Shown here: piece after piece, positions 49,585-58,846 of the stretch
Position numbering within the stretch: the first letter of the stretch is position 1
Layout of the letters: every line of letters begins with the position of its first letter
NCBI RefSeq assembly: GCF_018332655.1
Contig: NZ_BOQL01000057.1
Span: 1 to 64,000 of the forward strand
Length of the DNA stretch: 64,000 nt
Direction of reading: 5' to 3'
Source: Actinoplanes auranticolor
GTDB taxonomy: Bacteria; Actinomycetota; Actinomycetes; Mycobacteriales; Micromonosporaceae
The notes under the pieces: generated by a model
Told to the model about the DNA's origin: nothing
The model's input: the letters and a program-made list of their open reading frames with translations, nothing else
Database searches by the model: none
Made by a program: the position numbers and the translations under genes

Positions 49585-50694
49585 TCAGAACGGCTCGACG
49601 AGTCCCCGGTACTGATCGGCGAAGATCCGTTGACCCCGCCTCCGCAGCATAGGGTCGCGCTCGGCCGGAGGAACGTCACGGGTCTGGTCACGCTCGCGGG
49701 TGTGCTCCCGGACCTGCGCGCAGCGGTCGCGTCTGCGCTGCTCGAAGGCCCGTAGCGCGGCCGGCACGTCGTGCGGGGTGGCCTTGAGCACTTCGCCGAG
49801 CACCACGGCGTCCTCGAGCGCCATCGCGGCGCCCTGGGCCAGGGTCGGGGCGGTCGCGTGGGCCGCGTCGCCGACCAGCAGCACCGGGCCCCTCGTCCAG
49901 CCGTCCAGCACGACCTCGTCGGTGCGGGCGACCTGGACCTTCTCCAGCGCGGCGAGGACAGCCGGGGCCGGCCCGCCGAAGTCGCCGAACAGCTCCCGGA
50001 CGCGGGCGCGGGGGTCCTCGGGATTGGGCGTGCCCTCCGCGACGGTCTCGTCGGCGTGGACGTAGAGCCGCCGGCCGCCCATCGGCATCACGACGAACTG
50101 CGACTGCTCGCCGAGCAGGCAGGTCCAGTCGCTGAGCGACGGCCCGCCGCTGACCACGCTGCGGTAGACGATCTGGCCGGTCGGGACGGCGGCGCCGCCC
50201 AGCCCGGCCTTGGCCCGGATCATGGAGCGCCGCCCGTCGGCCGCGACGACCAGGTCGTACTCGGCGATGGCGCCGTTGCCGAATTCGACCTTGGCCGCGC
50301 CGTCGACGATCTCGAGGTCGCGGACGGCGGTCTCGTAGCGCACCTCGCCGCCGACGCTGGTGAGCAGCACCTGCTGCAGGTCGGCCCGGGAGAGCGCGCG
50401 GCTCTCCCCCACGCCGGCCCACAGCGCAGCCAGGTCGACCTCGAAGAGTTCGTCGCCGGCGGAGTCCTGGAACACCTGCCGGAAGATGAGGTCGCCGAGC
50501 GGGCGCAGCGGGGCGTCGAGGCCGAGCTGCCGCATCGCCCGGGACGCGTTACCGGGCAGGAAGATGCCGGCGCCGGGAACGGTGCTGGCCGGCAGTTCCT
50601 CGACCACGTCGGGCCGGAAGCCGGCGACCCTGAGCCCTCGGGCCGCCGCGAGGCCGCTGATGCCGGCGCCCACGACGAGGATGCGCAAGGTCAT
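49585..50694 (-). CDS. FAD-dependent monooxygenase (PHBH fold)
   Basis: 369 residues. Rossmann motif VVGAGISGLAAARGLRVAGF (GxGxxG), the DG motif VVAADGRRSMIRAKAG, and the GD motif GPVLLVGDAAHATAPTLAQG are all present, as in group A flavin hydroxylases acting on aromatic compounds. The substrate is unknown. It lies 132 bases downstream of an AraC regulator gene in the same direction and may be controlled by it. Confidence 0.9.
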   Translation of the reverse strand: MTLRILVVGAGISGLAAARGLRVAGFRPDVVEELPASTVPGAGIFLPGNASRAMRQLGLDAPLRPLGDLIFRQVFQDSAGDELFEVDLAALWAGVGESRALSRADLQQVLLTSVGGEVRYETAVRDLEIVDGAAKVEFGNGAIAEYDLVVAADGRRSMIRAKAGLGGAAVPTGQIVYRSVVSGGPSLSDWTCLLGEQSQFVVMPMGGRRLYVHADETVAEGTPNPEDPRARVRELFGDFGGPAPAVLAALEKVQVARTDEVVLDGWTRGPVLLVGDAAHATAPTLAQGAAMALEDAVVLGEVLKATPHDVPAALRAFEQRRRDRCAQVREHTRERDQTRDVPPAERDPMLRRRGQRIFADQYRGLVEPF

Positions 50695-50826
50695 CGCTGC
50701 AACGCCTCCGAGGGGTGGTCGATACGCGTCGGAGCCAAGACACTACAGGCCGCCACTGGAGCGCGAAACCCACGATCATGCTTGTGTCCGTTTTGTGGGA
50801 GATGGCGGAGCGAGCCGGCCGGCACT

Positions 50827-51492
50827 TCAGACCACCAGCTCGCGCAGAGGGACACCCGCCAGCGCCTTGACGTCGCGCGAGAGGTGGGCCTGGTCGGCGT
50901 AGCCCGCAGTCGCGGAGACGTCGGCGAACGGACGGCCGGCGCGCGCCAGCGCCACCGCCGTCTGCAACCGCAGGATCCGGGCGAGCGTCTTGGGGCCGTA
51001 CCCGAAGCTGCTCCGGCACCGTCGCTGCAGGTGGCGGGGGCTGAGGCCGCAGCGGTCGGCGATCGCGCCGACCGGGCGCCCGGCCCGGGCGCCGGCAGCC
51101 ACGGCGACCATCGCCGGGTCCGGCTGCTGCCAACGCCGCAGCGCGAAGGCCTCCAGCGCGGCGATCGGGTCACCGGCCTCGGACAGCGCGCGCACCTCCG
51201 CGGCCGGGCACACCGCGTCGAGCGGCACCTGCTGGTCGGTGAACTCGTCGGCCGGGATGCCCAGCACGCCGGGCCCGGTGCCGGCGGCGAAGCGCAGGGC
51301 GAAGAACCGGCTGCCCGGCGTCGCCGTGCCGAGCTGGGCGGTGGTGTCCGGGCCCGCGATGAAGACGGCACCGTCGTGCCAGATCAGATCCATGCAGCCG
51401 TCCGGCAGGATCCGCGTCGGCGGACAGCCCGGCGGGACGGTGCTGCGCCAGGCGATCACATGCGGGAGGTTCGCGGCCCATTCCACGTACAT
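50827..51492 (-). CDS. AraC-family transcriptional regulator
   Basis: 221 residues. N-terminal sensing part of the DUF6597 type (YVEWAANLPHVIAWRSTVPP, RILPDGCMDLIWHDGAVFIA), C-terminal double helix-turn-helix (GAIADRCGLSPRHLQRRCRS, ADVSATAGYADQAHLSRDVK). Start is the ATG at 51492; a TTG ten codons upstream is possible. It is divergent from the LigD-like gene and upstream of the monooxygenase. Confidence 0.9.
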   Translation of the reverse strand: MYVEWAANLPHVIAWRSTVPPGCPPTRILPDGCMDLIWHDGAVFIAGPDTTAQLGTATPGSRFFALRFAAGTGPGVLGIPADEFTDQQVPLDAVCPAAEVRALSEAGDPIAALEAFALRRWQQPDPAMVAVAAGARAGRPVGAIADRCGLSPRHLQRRCRSSFGYGPKTLARILRLQTAVALARAGRPFADVSATAGYADQAHLSRDVKALAGVPLRELVV

Positions 51493-51566
51493 GCCGGTGA
51501 CCCTGGCACGGGGGTGCGACAAGTTCTCCGAATGACAACCGTGTAACTCCGGCGGACAATTGGGTG

Positions 51567-52637
51567 GTGACCGACCAGCTGGACGAATACCGGCGCAAGC
51601 GCGACGCCCGTCGTACGCCCGAGCCCGTGCCCCGCGGCCGGCCCCGGCCGACCAGCGGAAACCGGTTCGTGATCCAGCAGCACCACGCCCGCAGCCTGCA
51701 CTGGGACGTGCGGCTGGAACGCGACGGCGTGCTGGTCTCCTTCGCCGTCCCGCGCGGCCTGCCGCGCGACCGCGGCCGCAACAACCTGGCCAAACACACC
51801 GAGGACCACCCGCTGGAATACCTCACCTTCGCCGGCGAGATCCCGGCCGGCGAGTACGGCGGCGGCCGGATGTCCATCCATGATCACGGCACCTACGAGA
51901 CCGACAAGTGGCGCGCCGACGAGATAGGCGTCACTTTTCACGGCGAGCGCACCAGCGGCCGGTACGTCTTCTTCCAGACCGGCGGCCACGACTGGATGGT
52001 CCGGCGGATGGACCCGGCCGAGCCGGGCTGGCAGAGCATGCCCGAGGCCGTCGAGCCCATGCTCGCTGCCCGGGCCGCCGGGCTGCCACCCGACGACGAG
52101 GACTGGGGGTACGAGCTGAGCTGGGCCGGCCGCCGCACCCTGGTGTACGTCTCCGGTGGCCGGGTCCGGCTCGCCACCGCGGACGGCACGGACGTGACCT
52201 CGTGGTATCCCGAGTTGCGCCCGCTGGGCGAGGCGCTGGCCCCGCTGGAGGCCGTGCTCGACGGTGAGATCGTGGCCTTCGACGGCCCCCGGATCGCGCC
52301 GGAACTGCTGGAACGCCGCAAGGCACCGCGGGACTCGGCGGCCGCCCGCCGGGCCGCCGAGCGGACCCCGGTGCAGTTCCTGGCGTACGACCTGCTGTGG
52401 CTGGAAGGCCATTCCACGGTCGAACTGGTGCGGTACGCGGAGCGGCGCGAGTTGCTCGACGGGTTGACCGTGAGCGGCGACAACTGGCAGACCCCGCCGT
52501 TCTTCCCGGGTGGCGGCTCCTTCGCCCTCGACACCGCCCGGGCTCAGGGACTGGCCGGGGTCGTGGCGAAACGTCTCGACTCGCCGTACCTGCCGGGTCG
52601 CCGCAGCCGCCTGTGGCTGGCCATCGACGCGGACTGA
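51567..52637 (+). CDS. LigD-like 3'-phosphoesterase fused to a catalytically dead ligase domain
   Basis: 356 residues. Residues about 30-150 are the LigD phosphoesterase (PE) domain with its metal residues in RFVIQQHHARSLHWDVRLER and KHTEDHPLEY, plus GEIPAGEYGGG. The rest follows an ATP-dependent DNA ligase adenylation domain: motif III LDGEIVAFD (232-240) and a motif IV-like GVVAKRLDSPYLPGRRSRLW. But motif I, normally KWDG, reads SWAG (Ser185, Ala187), motif IV Glu is Ala330, and motif V Lys is lost in LWLAIDAD. It can trim 3' ends but not seal. Two GTGs (51564, 51567) could start it. Confidence 0.88.
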   Translation: MTDQLDEYRRKRDARRTPEPVPRGRPRPTSGNRFVIQQHHARSLHWDVRLERDGVLVSFAVPRGLPRDRGRNNLAKHTEDHPLEYLTFAGEIPAGEYGGGRMSIHDHGTYETDKWRADEIGVTFHGERTSGRYVFFQTGGHDWMVRRMDPAEPGWQSMPEAVEPMLAARAAGLPPDDEDWGYELSWAGRRTLVYVSGGRVRLATADGTDVTSWYPELRPLGEALAPLEAVLDGEIVAFDGPRIAPELLERRKAPRDSAAARRAAERTPVQFLAYDLLWLEGHSTVELVRYAERRELLDGLTVSGDNWQTPPFFPGGGSFALDTARAQGLAGVVAKRLDSPYLPGRRSRLWLAIDAD

Positions 52638-52722
52638 CGCGAAGCCGTTTTTCCTTGATCCGAGCCGGGCGGACCCGATGAGGGGTTTACCGGTCCCGGC
52701 GACGGAAAGGGCTATTACTGCA

Positions 52723-54114
52723 ATGCGTCGCCCGAAGCACGAGCCGCCAACCGCTGTGAATTCGGATATGTCTGCAGATCTCTGGAACTCCGCCACGCAC
52801 GTTCTCGACACCAATTGGTCGAACGACCACATGGTCCCGTCCCGGGGGCTCTATCCGCACCAGTGGAGCTGGGACGCCGCCTTCATCGCCGTGGGGCTCG
52901 CCTACGTCAACCCGACCCGCGCCTGGCGCGACCTGCGCAGCCTCTTCGAAGCGCAGTGGCCCGACGGCCGGGTGCCGCACATCGTCTTCGACCCGCGCAC
53001 GGCGGAGGACGACTACTTCCCCGGACCCGGCTTCTGGGACGTTCCCGCGTACGGTGGCCGCCCCGCCCGCGGCAGCACCGGCATGGTGCAGCCTCCCCTG
53101 CACGCGCTCGCCGCGTGGGAGGTCTACCGCCGCGCCGCGTCGCACGGTGTGGCCTGCGCCCGCGCGGCCGGCGACCAGCTCGCCTGGCTCTATCCGCGGC
53201 TGGTCGCGCAGCAGGAGTACCTGACCGGGCGCCGCGACGCCGGCGGTGACGGGCTGGCCAGCATCGTGCACCCGTGGGAGTCGGGCCTGGACAACAGCCC
53301 GTCCTGGGACGCGGCCCTGGCGGCCGTGCCGGCCGACCCGGCGCTGCTGCAGCGCTTCCGGCGGCGCGACATCGACAAGGCGGACGCGGCGCACCGGCCG
53401 ACCGACGTCGACTACGCCCGGTACGTCGGGCTGGCGGTCGACTACCGCGACGGCGAGTACGCGGACGTCGACCTGGCCCACCGGCACGCGTTCGTGGTCG
53501 AGTGCCCCTCGTTCAACACGATCCTGGCGGCGGCCGAGCTGGCCCTGGCCCACATCGCCGCGGTCGTCGGGGCGGACCCCGGGCAGCACCGGCAGCGCGC
53601 GAAGCGGATCACCCGGGCGATCTCCGAGCACCTGTTCGACCCGGCGACCCGCACGTTCTCCTCGCGCGACGTGCGTACCCGTACCCTCAGCCCGGCCCGG
53701 TGTGTCAACGGCCTGATGCCGCTGCTGCTGCCCGACCTGCCCACCGGGCAGGTCGAGGCCATCATGGCCGAGGCCGCCTCACCGCGCTTCGGCCTGCCGG
53801 CGCGGACCGGGCTGCCGCTGCCGAGCTACGACCGGACCGCGCCCGACTTCGACACGCTGCGCTACTGGCGCGGACCGGTCTGGATCAACGTCAACTGGCT
53901 GCTGCGGCGCGGCATGCTCGTGCACGGCTACCTCGACGAGGCCGAGGACCTGCGGCTGGCGCTGATCCGCCTGGTGCACACCGCCGGGCACTTCGAGTAC
54001 TACCACCCGCGAACCGGGGCGGGGATCGGCGCCCCGACGTTCAGCTGGACCGCCGCCCTCGCCCTCGACCTGCTGGCCGACCGCAGCGTGCCCGCCTACG
54101 CCCGGGCCGCCTGA
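52723..54114 (+). CDS. GH63-like glycoside hydrolase (mannosylglycerate-hydrolase type)
   Basis: 463 residues with an (alpha/alpha)6 barrel pattern: SADLWNSATHVLDTNWSNDH, YPHQWSWDAAFIAVGLAYVN, GLASIVHPWESGLDNSPSWD, YWRGPVWINVNWLLRRGML and GAGIGAPTFSWTAALALDLL. This is the layout of the MGH1/GH63 group, which hydrolyses compatible-solute glycosides such as mannosylglycerate; trehalase-like activity is an alternative. The ATG at 52723 has GGAAAGG 12 bases upstream; an ATG at 52768 would remove 15 residues. Confidence 0.88.
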   Translation: MRRPKHEPPTAVNSDMSADLWNSATHVLDTNWSNDHMVPSRGLYPHQWSWDAAFIAVGLAYVNPTRAWRDLRSLFEAQWPDGRVPHIVFDPRTAEDDYFPGPGFWDVPAYGGRPARGSTGMVQPPLHALAAWEVYRRAASHGVACARAAGDQLAWLYPRLVAQQEYLTGRRDAGGDGLASIVHPWESGLDNSPSWDAALAAVPADPALLQRFRRRDIDKADAAHRPTDVDYARYVGLAVDYRDGEYADVDLAHRHAFVVECPSFNTILAAAELALAHIAAVVGADPGQHRQRAKRITRAISEHLFDPATRTFSSRDVRTRTLSPARCVNGLMPLLLPDLPTGQVEAIMAEAASPRFGLPARTGLPLPSYDRTAPDFDTLRYWRGPVWINVNWLLRRGMLVHGYLDEAEDLRLALIRLVHTAGHFEYYHPRTGAGIGAPTFSWTAALALDLLADRSVPAYARAA

Positions 54115-54118
54115 GCGC

Positions 54119-54712
54119 TCAGAACTCCTCCGCCCGCACGGTGGTGTCCCCGCCGTGGCCGGTGTGCACGACCGTGTCCGGCGGCAGGGTCAGCAGGCGC
54201 TCGCGGATCGAGCGCTCGATCGTCGGCCGGTCGCTGTGCGAGCGGCCGGTCGCGCCCGGGCCGCCCTGGAACAGGGTGTCGCCGGTGAAGACGCAGTCCA
54301 GTGCCGGGGCGTAGAGGCAGACGGCACCGGGGCTGTGGCCGGGCGTGTGCAGCACCCGCAGCACCTCGCCGGCGACGGCGATCTCGTCACCGTCGGCCAG
54401 CGGCGCCGGCATCGGCTCGCCCGGATGCACCAGCTTCCAGAGCACCTCGTCCGCCGGATGCAGCAGCAGCGGGGCGCCGGTCTGCCGGGCCAGCTCGGGC
54501 GCGACCCGGACGTGGTCGTCGTGCGCGTGGGTGAGCACGATCGCGACGATCCGCCGGCCCCCGGTCGTGTCGAGGATGGTCCGGACGTCGTGCGGGGCGT
54601 CGATCACCACGCACTCCTCGTCGTCGCCGACCACCCAGACGTTGTTGTCGACGTCGAACGTCTCGCCGTCCAGCGAGAACGTCCCGTGCGTCACCGCGTG
54701 GTCGACCCTCAT
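54119..54712 (-). CDS. Metallo-beta-lactamase-fold hydrolase of the mycothiol formaldehyde pathway
   Basis: 197 residues, glyoxalase II-like. Metal motif VLTHAHDDHVRVAPEL (HxHxDH), then HTPGHSPGAVCLY and FTGDTLFQGGPGATGRSHSD. The start overlaps the stop of the dehydrogenase gene by 4 bases. The same pair occurs in M. tuberculosis (Rv2259-Rv2260), and the hydrolase is thought to release formate from S-formylmycothiol; this activity is inferred from linkage. Confidence 0.9.
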   Translation of the reverse strand: MRVDHAVTHGTFSLDGETFDVDNNVWVVGDDEECVVIDAPHDVRTILDTTGGRRIVAIVLTHAHDDHVRVAPELARQTGAPLLLHPADEVLWKLVHPGEPMPAPLADGDEIAVAGEVLRVLHTPGHSPGAVCLYAPALDCVFTGDTLFQGGPGATGRSHSDRPTIERSIRERLLTLPPDTVVHTGHGGDTTVRAEEF

Positions 54713-55797
54713 GAGAAGAGCACCACCGAACGCAGCACGCCGCCCTGGTGCATCTTGGCGAACGCGTCCTCGACCTGGTCGAGGCGGATCTCCTCGGTCA
54801 CGAAGGCGTCCAGGTCGAGCCGGCCCTGCAGGTAGAGCTCGGTCAGCATGGGGAAGTCGCGGGTCGGCAGGCAGTCGCCGTACCAGCTGCTCTTGAGCGC
54901 CCCACCCCGGCCGAAGATGTCCAGCAGCGGCAGCTCGACAGTCATGTCGGGGGTCGGCACGCCGACCAGGACCACGGTCCCGGCCAGGTCGCGGGCATAG
55001 AAGGCCTGCTTGTACGTCTCCGGCCGGCCCACCGCCTCGACCACGACGTCGGCCCCGTTGCCACCGGTCAGCTCCTGCACGGCGGTGACCACGTCCTGCT
55101 CCCGCGCGTTGACGGAGTGTGTCGCGCCGAACTTGCGGGCCCACTCCAGCTTCTGCGGGTCGGTGTCGACCGCGATGATCGTGGTCGCCCCGGCCAGCGC
55201 GGAACCGACGATCGCGCCGTCGCCCACTCCGCCGCAACCGATCACGGCCACCGAGTCGCCCCGGGTGACCCCGCCGGTGTTGATCGCCGCGCCGATGCCG
55301 GCCATCACGCCACACCCCAGCAGGCCGACGGCGGCGGGCCGGGCCCGCGGGTCGACCTTGGTGCACTGCCCGGCGTGCACCAGCGTCTTCTCCACGAACG
55401 CGCCGATACCCAGCGCCGGGGAGAGCTCGGTGCCGTCCTCGAGCGTCATCTTCTGCGTCGCGTTGTGGGTGTTGAAGCAGTACCACGGCTTGCCCTTGCG
55501 GCAGGCCCGGCAGTCACCGCAGACGGCACGCCAGTTCAGCACGACGAAGTCACCCGGGACGACGTCGGTGACCCCGGCGCCGACGGACTCCACGATCCCG
55601 GCGGCCTCGTGGCCGAGCAGGAACGGGAAGTCGTCGTTGATGCCGCCCTCGCGGTAGTGCAGGTCCGTGTGACAGACCCCGCAGGCCTGGATCTTGACCA
55701 CGGCCTCACCGGGACCGGGATCCGGCACGATGATCATGGCCACCTCGACCGGCGCGCCCTTGGCCCGGGCGATGACTCCGTTGACTCGCTGACTCAT
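54709..55797 (-). CDS. adhE2: Mycothiol-dependent formaldehyde dehydrogenase / S-nitrosomycothiol reductase
   Basis: 362 residues of the zinc-dependent medium-chain dehydrogenase family. Catalytic zinc ligands are in QACGVCHTDLHYREGG and LGHEAAG; the structural zinc site is AVCGDCRACRKGKPWYC; NAD binds at VIGCGGVGDGAIVGSALAGA. The N-terminal SQRVNGVIARAKGAPVEVAM and GGALKSSWYGDCLPTRDFPM closely resemble mycobacterial AdhE2/MscR (Rv2259), which oxidises the formaldehyde adduct of mycothiol and reduces S-nitrosomycothiol. Confidence 0.95.
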   Translation of the reverse strand: MSQRVNGVIARAKGAPVEVAMIIVPDPGPGEAVVKIQACGVCHTDLHYREGGINDDFPFLLGHEAAGIVESVGAGVTDVVPGDFVVLNWRAVCGDCRACRKGKPWYCFNTHNATQKMTLEDGTELSPALGIGAFVEKTLVHAGQCTKVDPRARPAAVGLLGCGVMAGIGAAINTGGVTRGDSVAVIGCGGVGDGAIVGSALAGATTIIAVDTDPQKLEWARKFGATHSVNAREQDVVTAVQELTGGNGADVVVEAVGRPETYKQAFYARDLAGTVVLVGVPTPDMTVELPLLDIFGRGGALKSSWYGDCLPTRDFPMLTELYLQGRLDLDAFVTEEIRLDQVEDAFAKMHQGGVLRSVVLFS

Positions 55798-55850
55798 GGT
55801 TCCCACCTTCTCACCTCCCGCTCGCCGCGCGGGTTGTCGGACCCAGGATC

Positions 55851-55856
55851 TAAGTT
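55851..55856 (+). promoter_or_regulatory. -10 box of the TPM-domain gene
   Basis: TAAGTT is 6 bases before the second of two adjacent GTG codons (55860 and 55863), which favours 55863 as a leaderless start. Confidence 0.4.
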
Positions 55857-55862
55857 GAGGTG

Positions 55863-57884
55863 GTGACCTTCCTGCGTCGTACAGTGCTCGTCGTCCTGGC
55901 CCTGCTCCTGGTGCCCGCACCGGCCCGGGCGGACGCACCGATGCGGGTGCCCACCCAGGTGACCGACGAGGCCGGCGCGCTGGGCAGCCGCACGGCAGCG
56001 GTCGACACGGCGCTGGCCCGGCTGCAGTCCGACACCGGCATGCAGCTCTTCGTGGTGTTCGTGGAGTCGTTCGACGGCACCCCGGCCCAGACCTGGACCG
56101 ACGAGACAGCCCGGCTGAGCGACCTGGGCGAGCGCGACGCGCTGCTCGCGGTGGCGACCCGCGACCGCTCGTACGCGTACTCGTTCCCGGACGACTCCCG
56201 CTTCTCGAACGCGGAACTCGCCGACGTGGCGACCGAAGACATCGAGCCGGCCCTGTCCCGCGGCGACTGGTCCGGCGCGGTGATCGCAGCCACCGAGGGC
56301 TACTCGCAGGCGGCCGCGGGATCGAGCGGCTCGCTGAGCTGGGTCCTGATCCTGCTGGCAGTGATCATCGGCGGCGCGCTGATCTGGGTGCTGCTGCGTC
56401 GCCGCCGCCGGGCCCAGCCGGCGCCGCCCGAGGTCACCGGCCCGCCGACCGAGGAACTGACGGCCACGGCCAACGCGCTGCTCATCGAGCTCGACGACGA
56501 CCTGCGGGCCAGCGAGAGCGAGCTGGGCCTGGCGACCGCTCAGTACGGCCCGGAGGCAACGGCTCAGTTCCGGGCTGCGCTGGACGCGTCGCGCCAGGAC
56601 GTGGCGGAGGCGTTCCGGCTGCGGATGACCCTGGAGGAGGAGCCCGCCCCGGACGAGGAGACCCGGCGGCGCACGCTCGGCGAGATCATCGCCAAGTGCC
56701 GGGCGGCCGACGAACGGCTGGACGCGGAGTCCGAGGCCTTCGACCGGCTGCGCGATCTGGAGGGCCGGGCGGAGCAGGTGGCGGACGAGGTGGACGGGCG
56801 CCGGGCGGCGGTCGAGGCCGCCCTGCCGGCGGCGACCGGGGCTCTGCAGGACCTGACCCAGCGGTACGCGGGCCCGACGGTCACCGGGATCTCGGCGAAT
56901 CTGGATCAGGCGCGGGAGCGGGTTCGGTTTACTGCCGAGGCGGTCGGACGGGCTCGCGCAGCCCTGGCCGGCAATACGGCGTCGGCGGCTGGTGTCGGGC
57001 AAGGGGGATCGGGCGGAGTGCCCGGAGACGCCGGGTCGCCGGGCGGGGGTAGGGCTGAGGCGGCGCTGGCTCTGCGGGCCGCTGAGCAGGCTGTCGGGCA
57101 GGCCGAGCAGTTGGTCGCGGCTGTGCAGCGGGCCGGGGCCGACCTTGCCACCGCGCGTTCCGCCGCGGACGCTCTCATCACGGAGCTGGATGCGGAGATC
57201 GCGGCCGGGCGAGCGGCGCTGGCGGGAGGCAGTGCGGTGCCGGCCGGGCTCGGCGCGGCGGTGACCGGCGCCGAGCAGGCCGTGTCCGAGGTGCGCCGGC
57301 AGCTCTCCAGTGCGAAGACCGACCCCGTGACCGCGGTCGCGACGTTGCAGGCTGCCGACGCGGCGCTGGACCGGGCGCTTGCGGAGGCTCAGGACGCCGC
57401 CGAGCGTGCGGCGCGGGCGCGGAGCCTGCTGGCTCAGGCTTTGCCGGTAGCGCGGGCAGAGGTCGCAGCGGCGGGCGACTTCATCTCCACCCGGCGCGGA
57501 GCAATCGATGCGGGTGCGCGAGCGTCACTGTCGGAGGCTCAGCGGCACTTGGCGCTGGCCGAGGGCCTTGCCGGGTCCGATCCGGTGGCCGCTCTGGGCG
57601 AGGCTCAGCAGGCCCAGCAGCTGGCGGCGGGTGCCGGGCAGGCCGCGCGGGCGGACGTGCAGAGCTGGGGCGGCTACGGCGGCGGTGGGGGTTACGGCGG
57701 CCGGGGCGGCTTCGACGAGGCTTTCGCGGGCGCGGTGCTCGGCGGGATCCTGTCCGGCGGCGGAGGTGGCTTCGGCGGCGGGTTCGGCCGGGGTGGTGGG
57801 TTCGGTGGCAGCGCCAGCCGGGGACGGCGATCGGGCGGCGGTGGTGGCGGCGGGGGCCGCCGGGGCGGTGGCGGACGCTTCTGA
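55863..57884 (+). CDS. TPM-domain membrane protein with long coiled coil and Gly-rich tail
   Basis: 673 residues. Signal peptide (LRRTVLVVLALLLVPAPARA), then a TPM domain at about 28-150 (VTDEAGALGSRTAAVDTALA, DLGERDALLAVATRDRSYAY), a helix at about 160-182 (LSWVLILLAVIIGGALIWVL), and a cytoplasmic part with long Ala/Glu/Arg heptads (about 200-600). The C-terminus is Gly-rich (GGYGGGGGYGGRGGF ... GGGGRF), typical of the family. TPM proteins are linked to membrane protein repair in chloroplasts; the bacterial role is unknown. Confidence 0.85.
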   Translation: MTFLRRTVLVVLALLLVPAPARADAPMRVPTQVTDEAGALGSRTAAVDTALARLQSDTGMQLFVVFVESFDGTPAQTWTDETARLSDLGERDALLAVATRDRSYAYSFPDDSRFSNAELADVATEDIEPALSRGDWSGAVIAATEGYSQAAAGSSGSLSWVLILLAVIIGGALIWVLLRRRRRAQPAPPEVTGPPTEELTATANALLIELDDDLRASESELGLATAQYGPEATAQFRAALDASRQDVAEAFRLRMTLEEEPAPDEETRRRTLGEIIAKCRAADERLDAESEAFDRLRDLEGRAEQVADEVDGRRAAVEAALPAATGALQDLTQRYAGPTVTGISANLDQARERVRFTAEAVGRARAALAGNTASAAGVGQGGSGGVPGDAGSPGGGRAEAALALRAAEQAVGQAEQLVAAVQRAGADLATARSAADALITELDAEIAAGRAALAGGSAVPAGLGAAVTGAEQAVSEVRRQLSSAKTDPVTAVATLQAADAALDRALAEAQDAAERAARARSLLAQALPVARAEVAAAGDFISTRRGAIDAGARASLSEAQRHLALAEGLAGSDPVAALGEAQQAQQLAAGAGQAARADVQSWGGYGGGGGYGGRGGFDEAFAGAVLGGILSGGGGGFGGGFGRGGGFGGSASRGRRSGGGGGGGGRRGGGGRF

Positions 57885-58005
57885 TCTGACTCACTGCACC
57901 GACATCGGCCCCGAGCTGGGCAGTGACCTGGACGACGGGTCACTCGGCGAGAGCGGGCCCTCCGCCGGGAGTCGGCCGCGCTCTCCGGGAGTGTCCCTGG
58001 CAGGA

Positions 58006-58467
58006 CTACTCGGCGGGAGTGGGGTTTTCCAGGAGGGCGTCGCAGAGCTTGGCGAGCTGGCGGATCTGGGCCGGGCTCAGTCGGTCGAAGACCAGGTGCC
58101 GCACGGCGTCCACGTGGCCGGGCGCCGCCCCCGCGATCTTCGCGAAGCCCTGGTCGGTCAGCACCGCGATCTGGACGCGGCCGTCCTCGGGATCGCGTTC
58201 GCGGCGGACCAGGCCCTGGGCCTCCAGGCGGGCCACCACGTGCGACAGGCGGGACAGCGAAGCGCTGGCCTTACGGGCCAGGCGGCTCATCGCCAGGCGG
58301 CGGTCCTCACGCTCGGACAGGGTGGCCAGCACCAGATAGCCCATGTGGGTCAGGCCCGCGTCCCGCTGCAGCTGGCCTTCGAGCGCCGCCGGCAGCTTGA
58401 CGAGCACCTCGATGAACCGGCGCCACGCCTGTTGTTCCTCGTCGCTCAACCACCGTGGCTCGTCCAT
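58006..58467 (-). CDS. MarR-family transcriptional regulator
   Basis: 153 residues. Winged helix features: GLTHMGYLVLATLSEREDRR, MSRLARKASASLSRLSHVVA (recognition helix) and LVRRERDPEDGRVQIAVLTD (wing). It should bind a palindrome as a dimer and respond to small phenolic compounds or oxidants. A CTTCATTGAAG palindrome in the upstream gap (58584-58594) is a candidate operator. Confidence 0.92.
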   Translation of the reverse strand: MDEPRWLSDEEQQAWRRFIEVLVKLPAALEGQLQRDAGLTHMGYLVLATLSEREDRRLAMSRLARKASASLSRLSHVVARLEAQGLVRRERDPEDGRVQIAVLTDQGFAKIAGAAPGHVDAVRHLVFDRLSPAQIRQLAKLCDALLENPTPAE

Positions 58468-58846
58468 GGCAGCAGATTAGTAACCCAGGTCCGCCGTGGG
58501 GTTGCCCGGGTGCCCGGGCTCGACCGCCCGGAACGCCTCAATCTTCGGGAAACGAAGCGAGAACATTCGGGCAGGTCGATCGACTTCATTGAAGCCTCAA
58601 GGGTAGAGTGCCCGAAGACTTTACCCTTCCGGCACAGCGCCGGGACCGGCTGGCTGGGGGGCCTCGGCCGGCCCCGGCGCTGTGTCGCTCCCACGACCGG
58701 GCCGCATGGCCCAACGCCGGGGACAGGCACCGCAGCCGGCATCCCACCGGCAGGCATGGCGAGAGACGGCACGCGCAGATAATCGGCGCGGCCGTCTCCC
58801 CCGAAGCGCGAAACGCAGGAAGCGCGAGGCTCAGGAAGCTAGCGGC
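58468..58846. promoter_or_regulatory. Intergenic region with a MarR-type palindrome, an inverted repeat and a long hairpin
   Basis: No gene is supportable. It holds CTTCA-T-TGAAG (58584-58594), AAGGGTA/TACCCTT (58599-58605 and 58622-58628), and a 17-bp hairpin with one mismatch: CACAGCGCCGGG (58633-58644) with CCCGGCGCTGTG (58673-58684) and an inner CCGGC/GCCGG. The hairpin is a likely terminator for the cupin gene reading in from the right. Confidence 0.5.
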
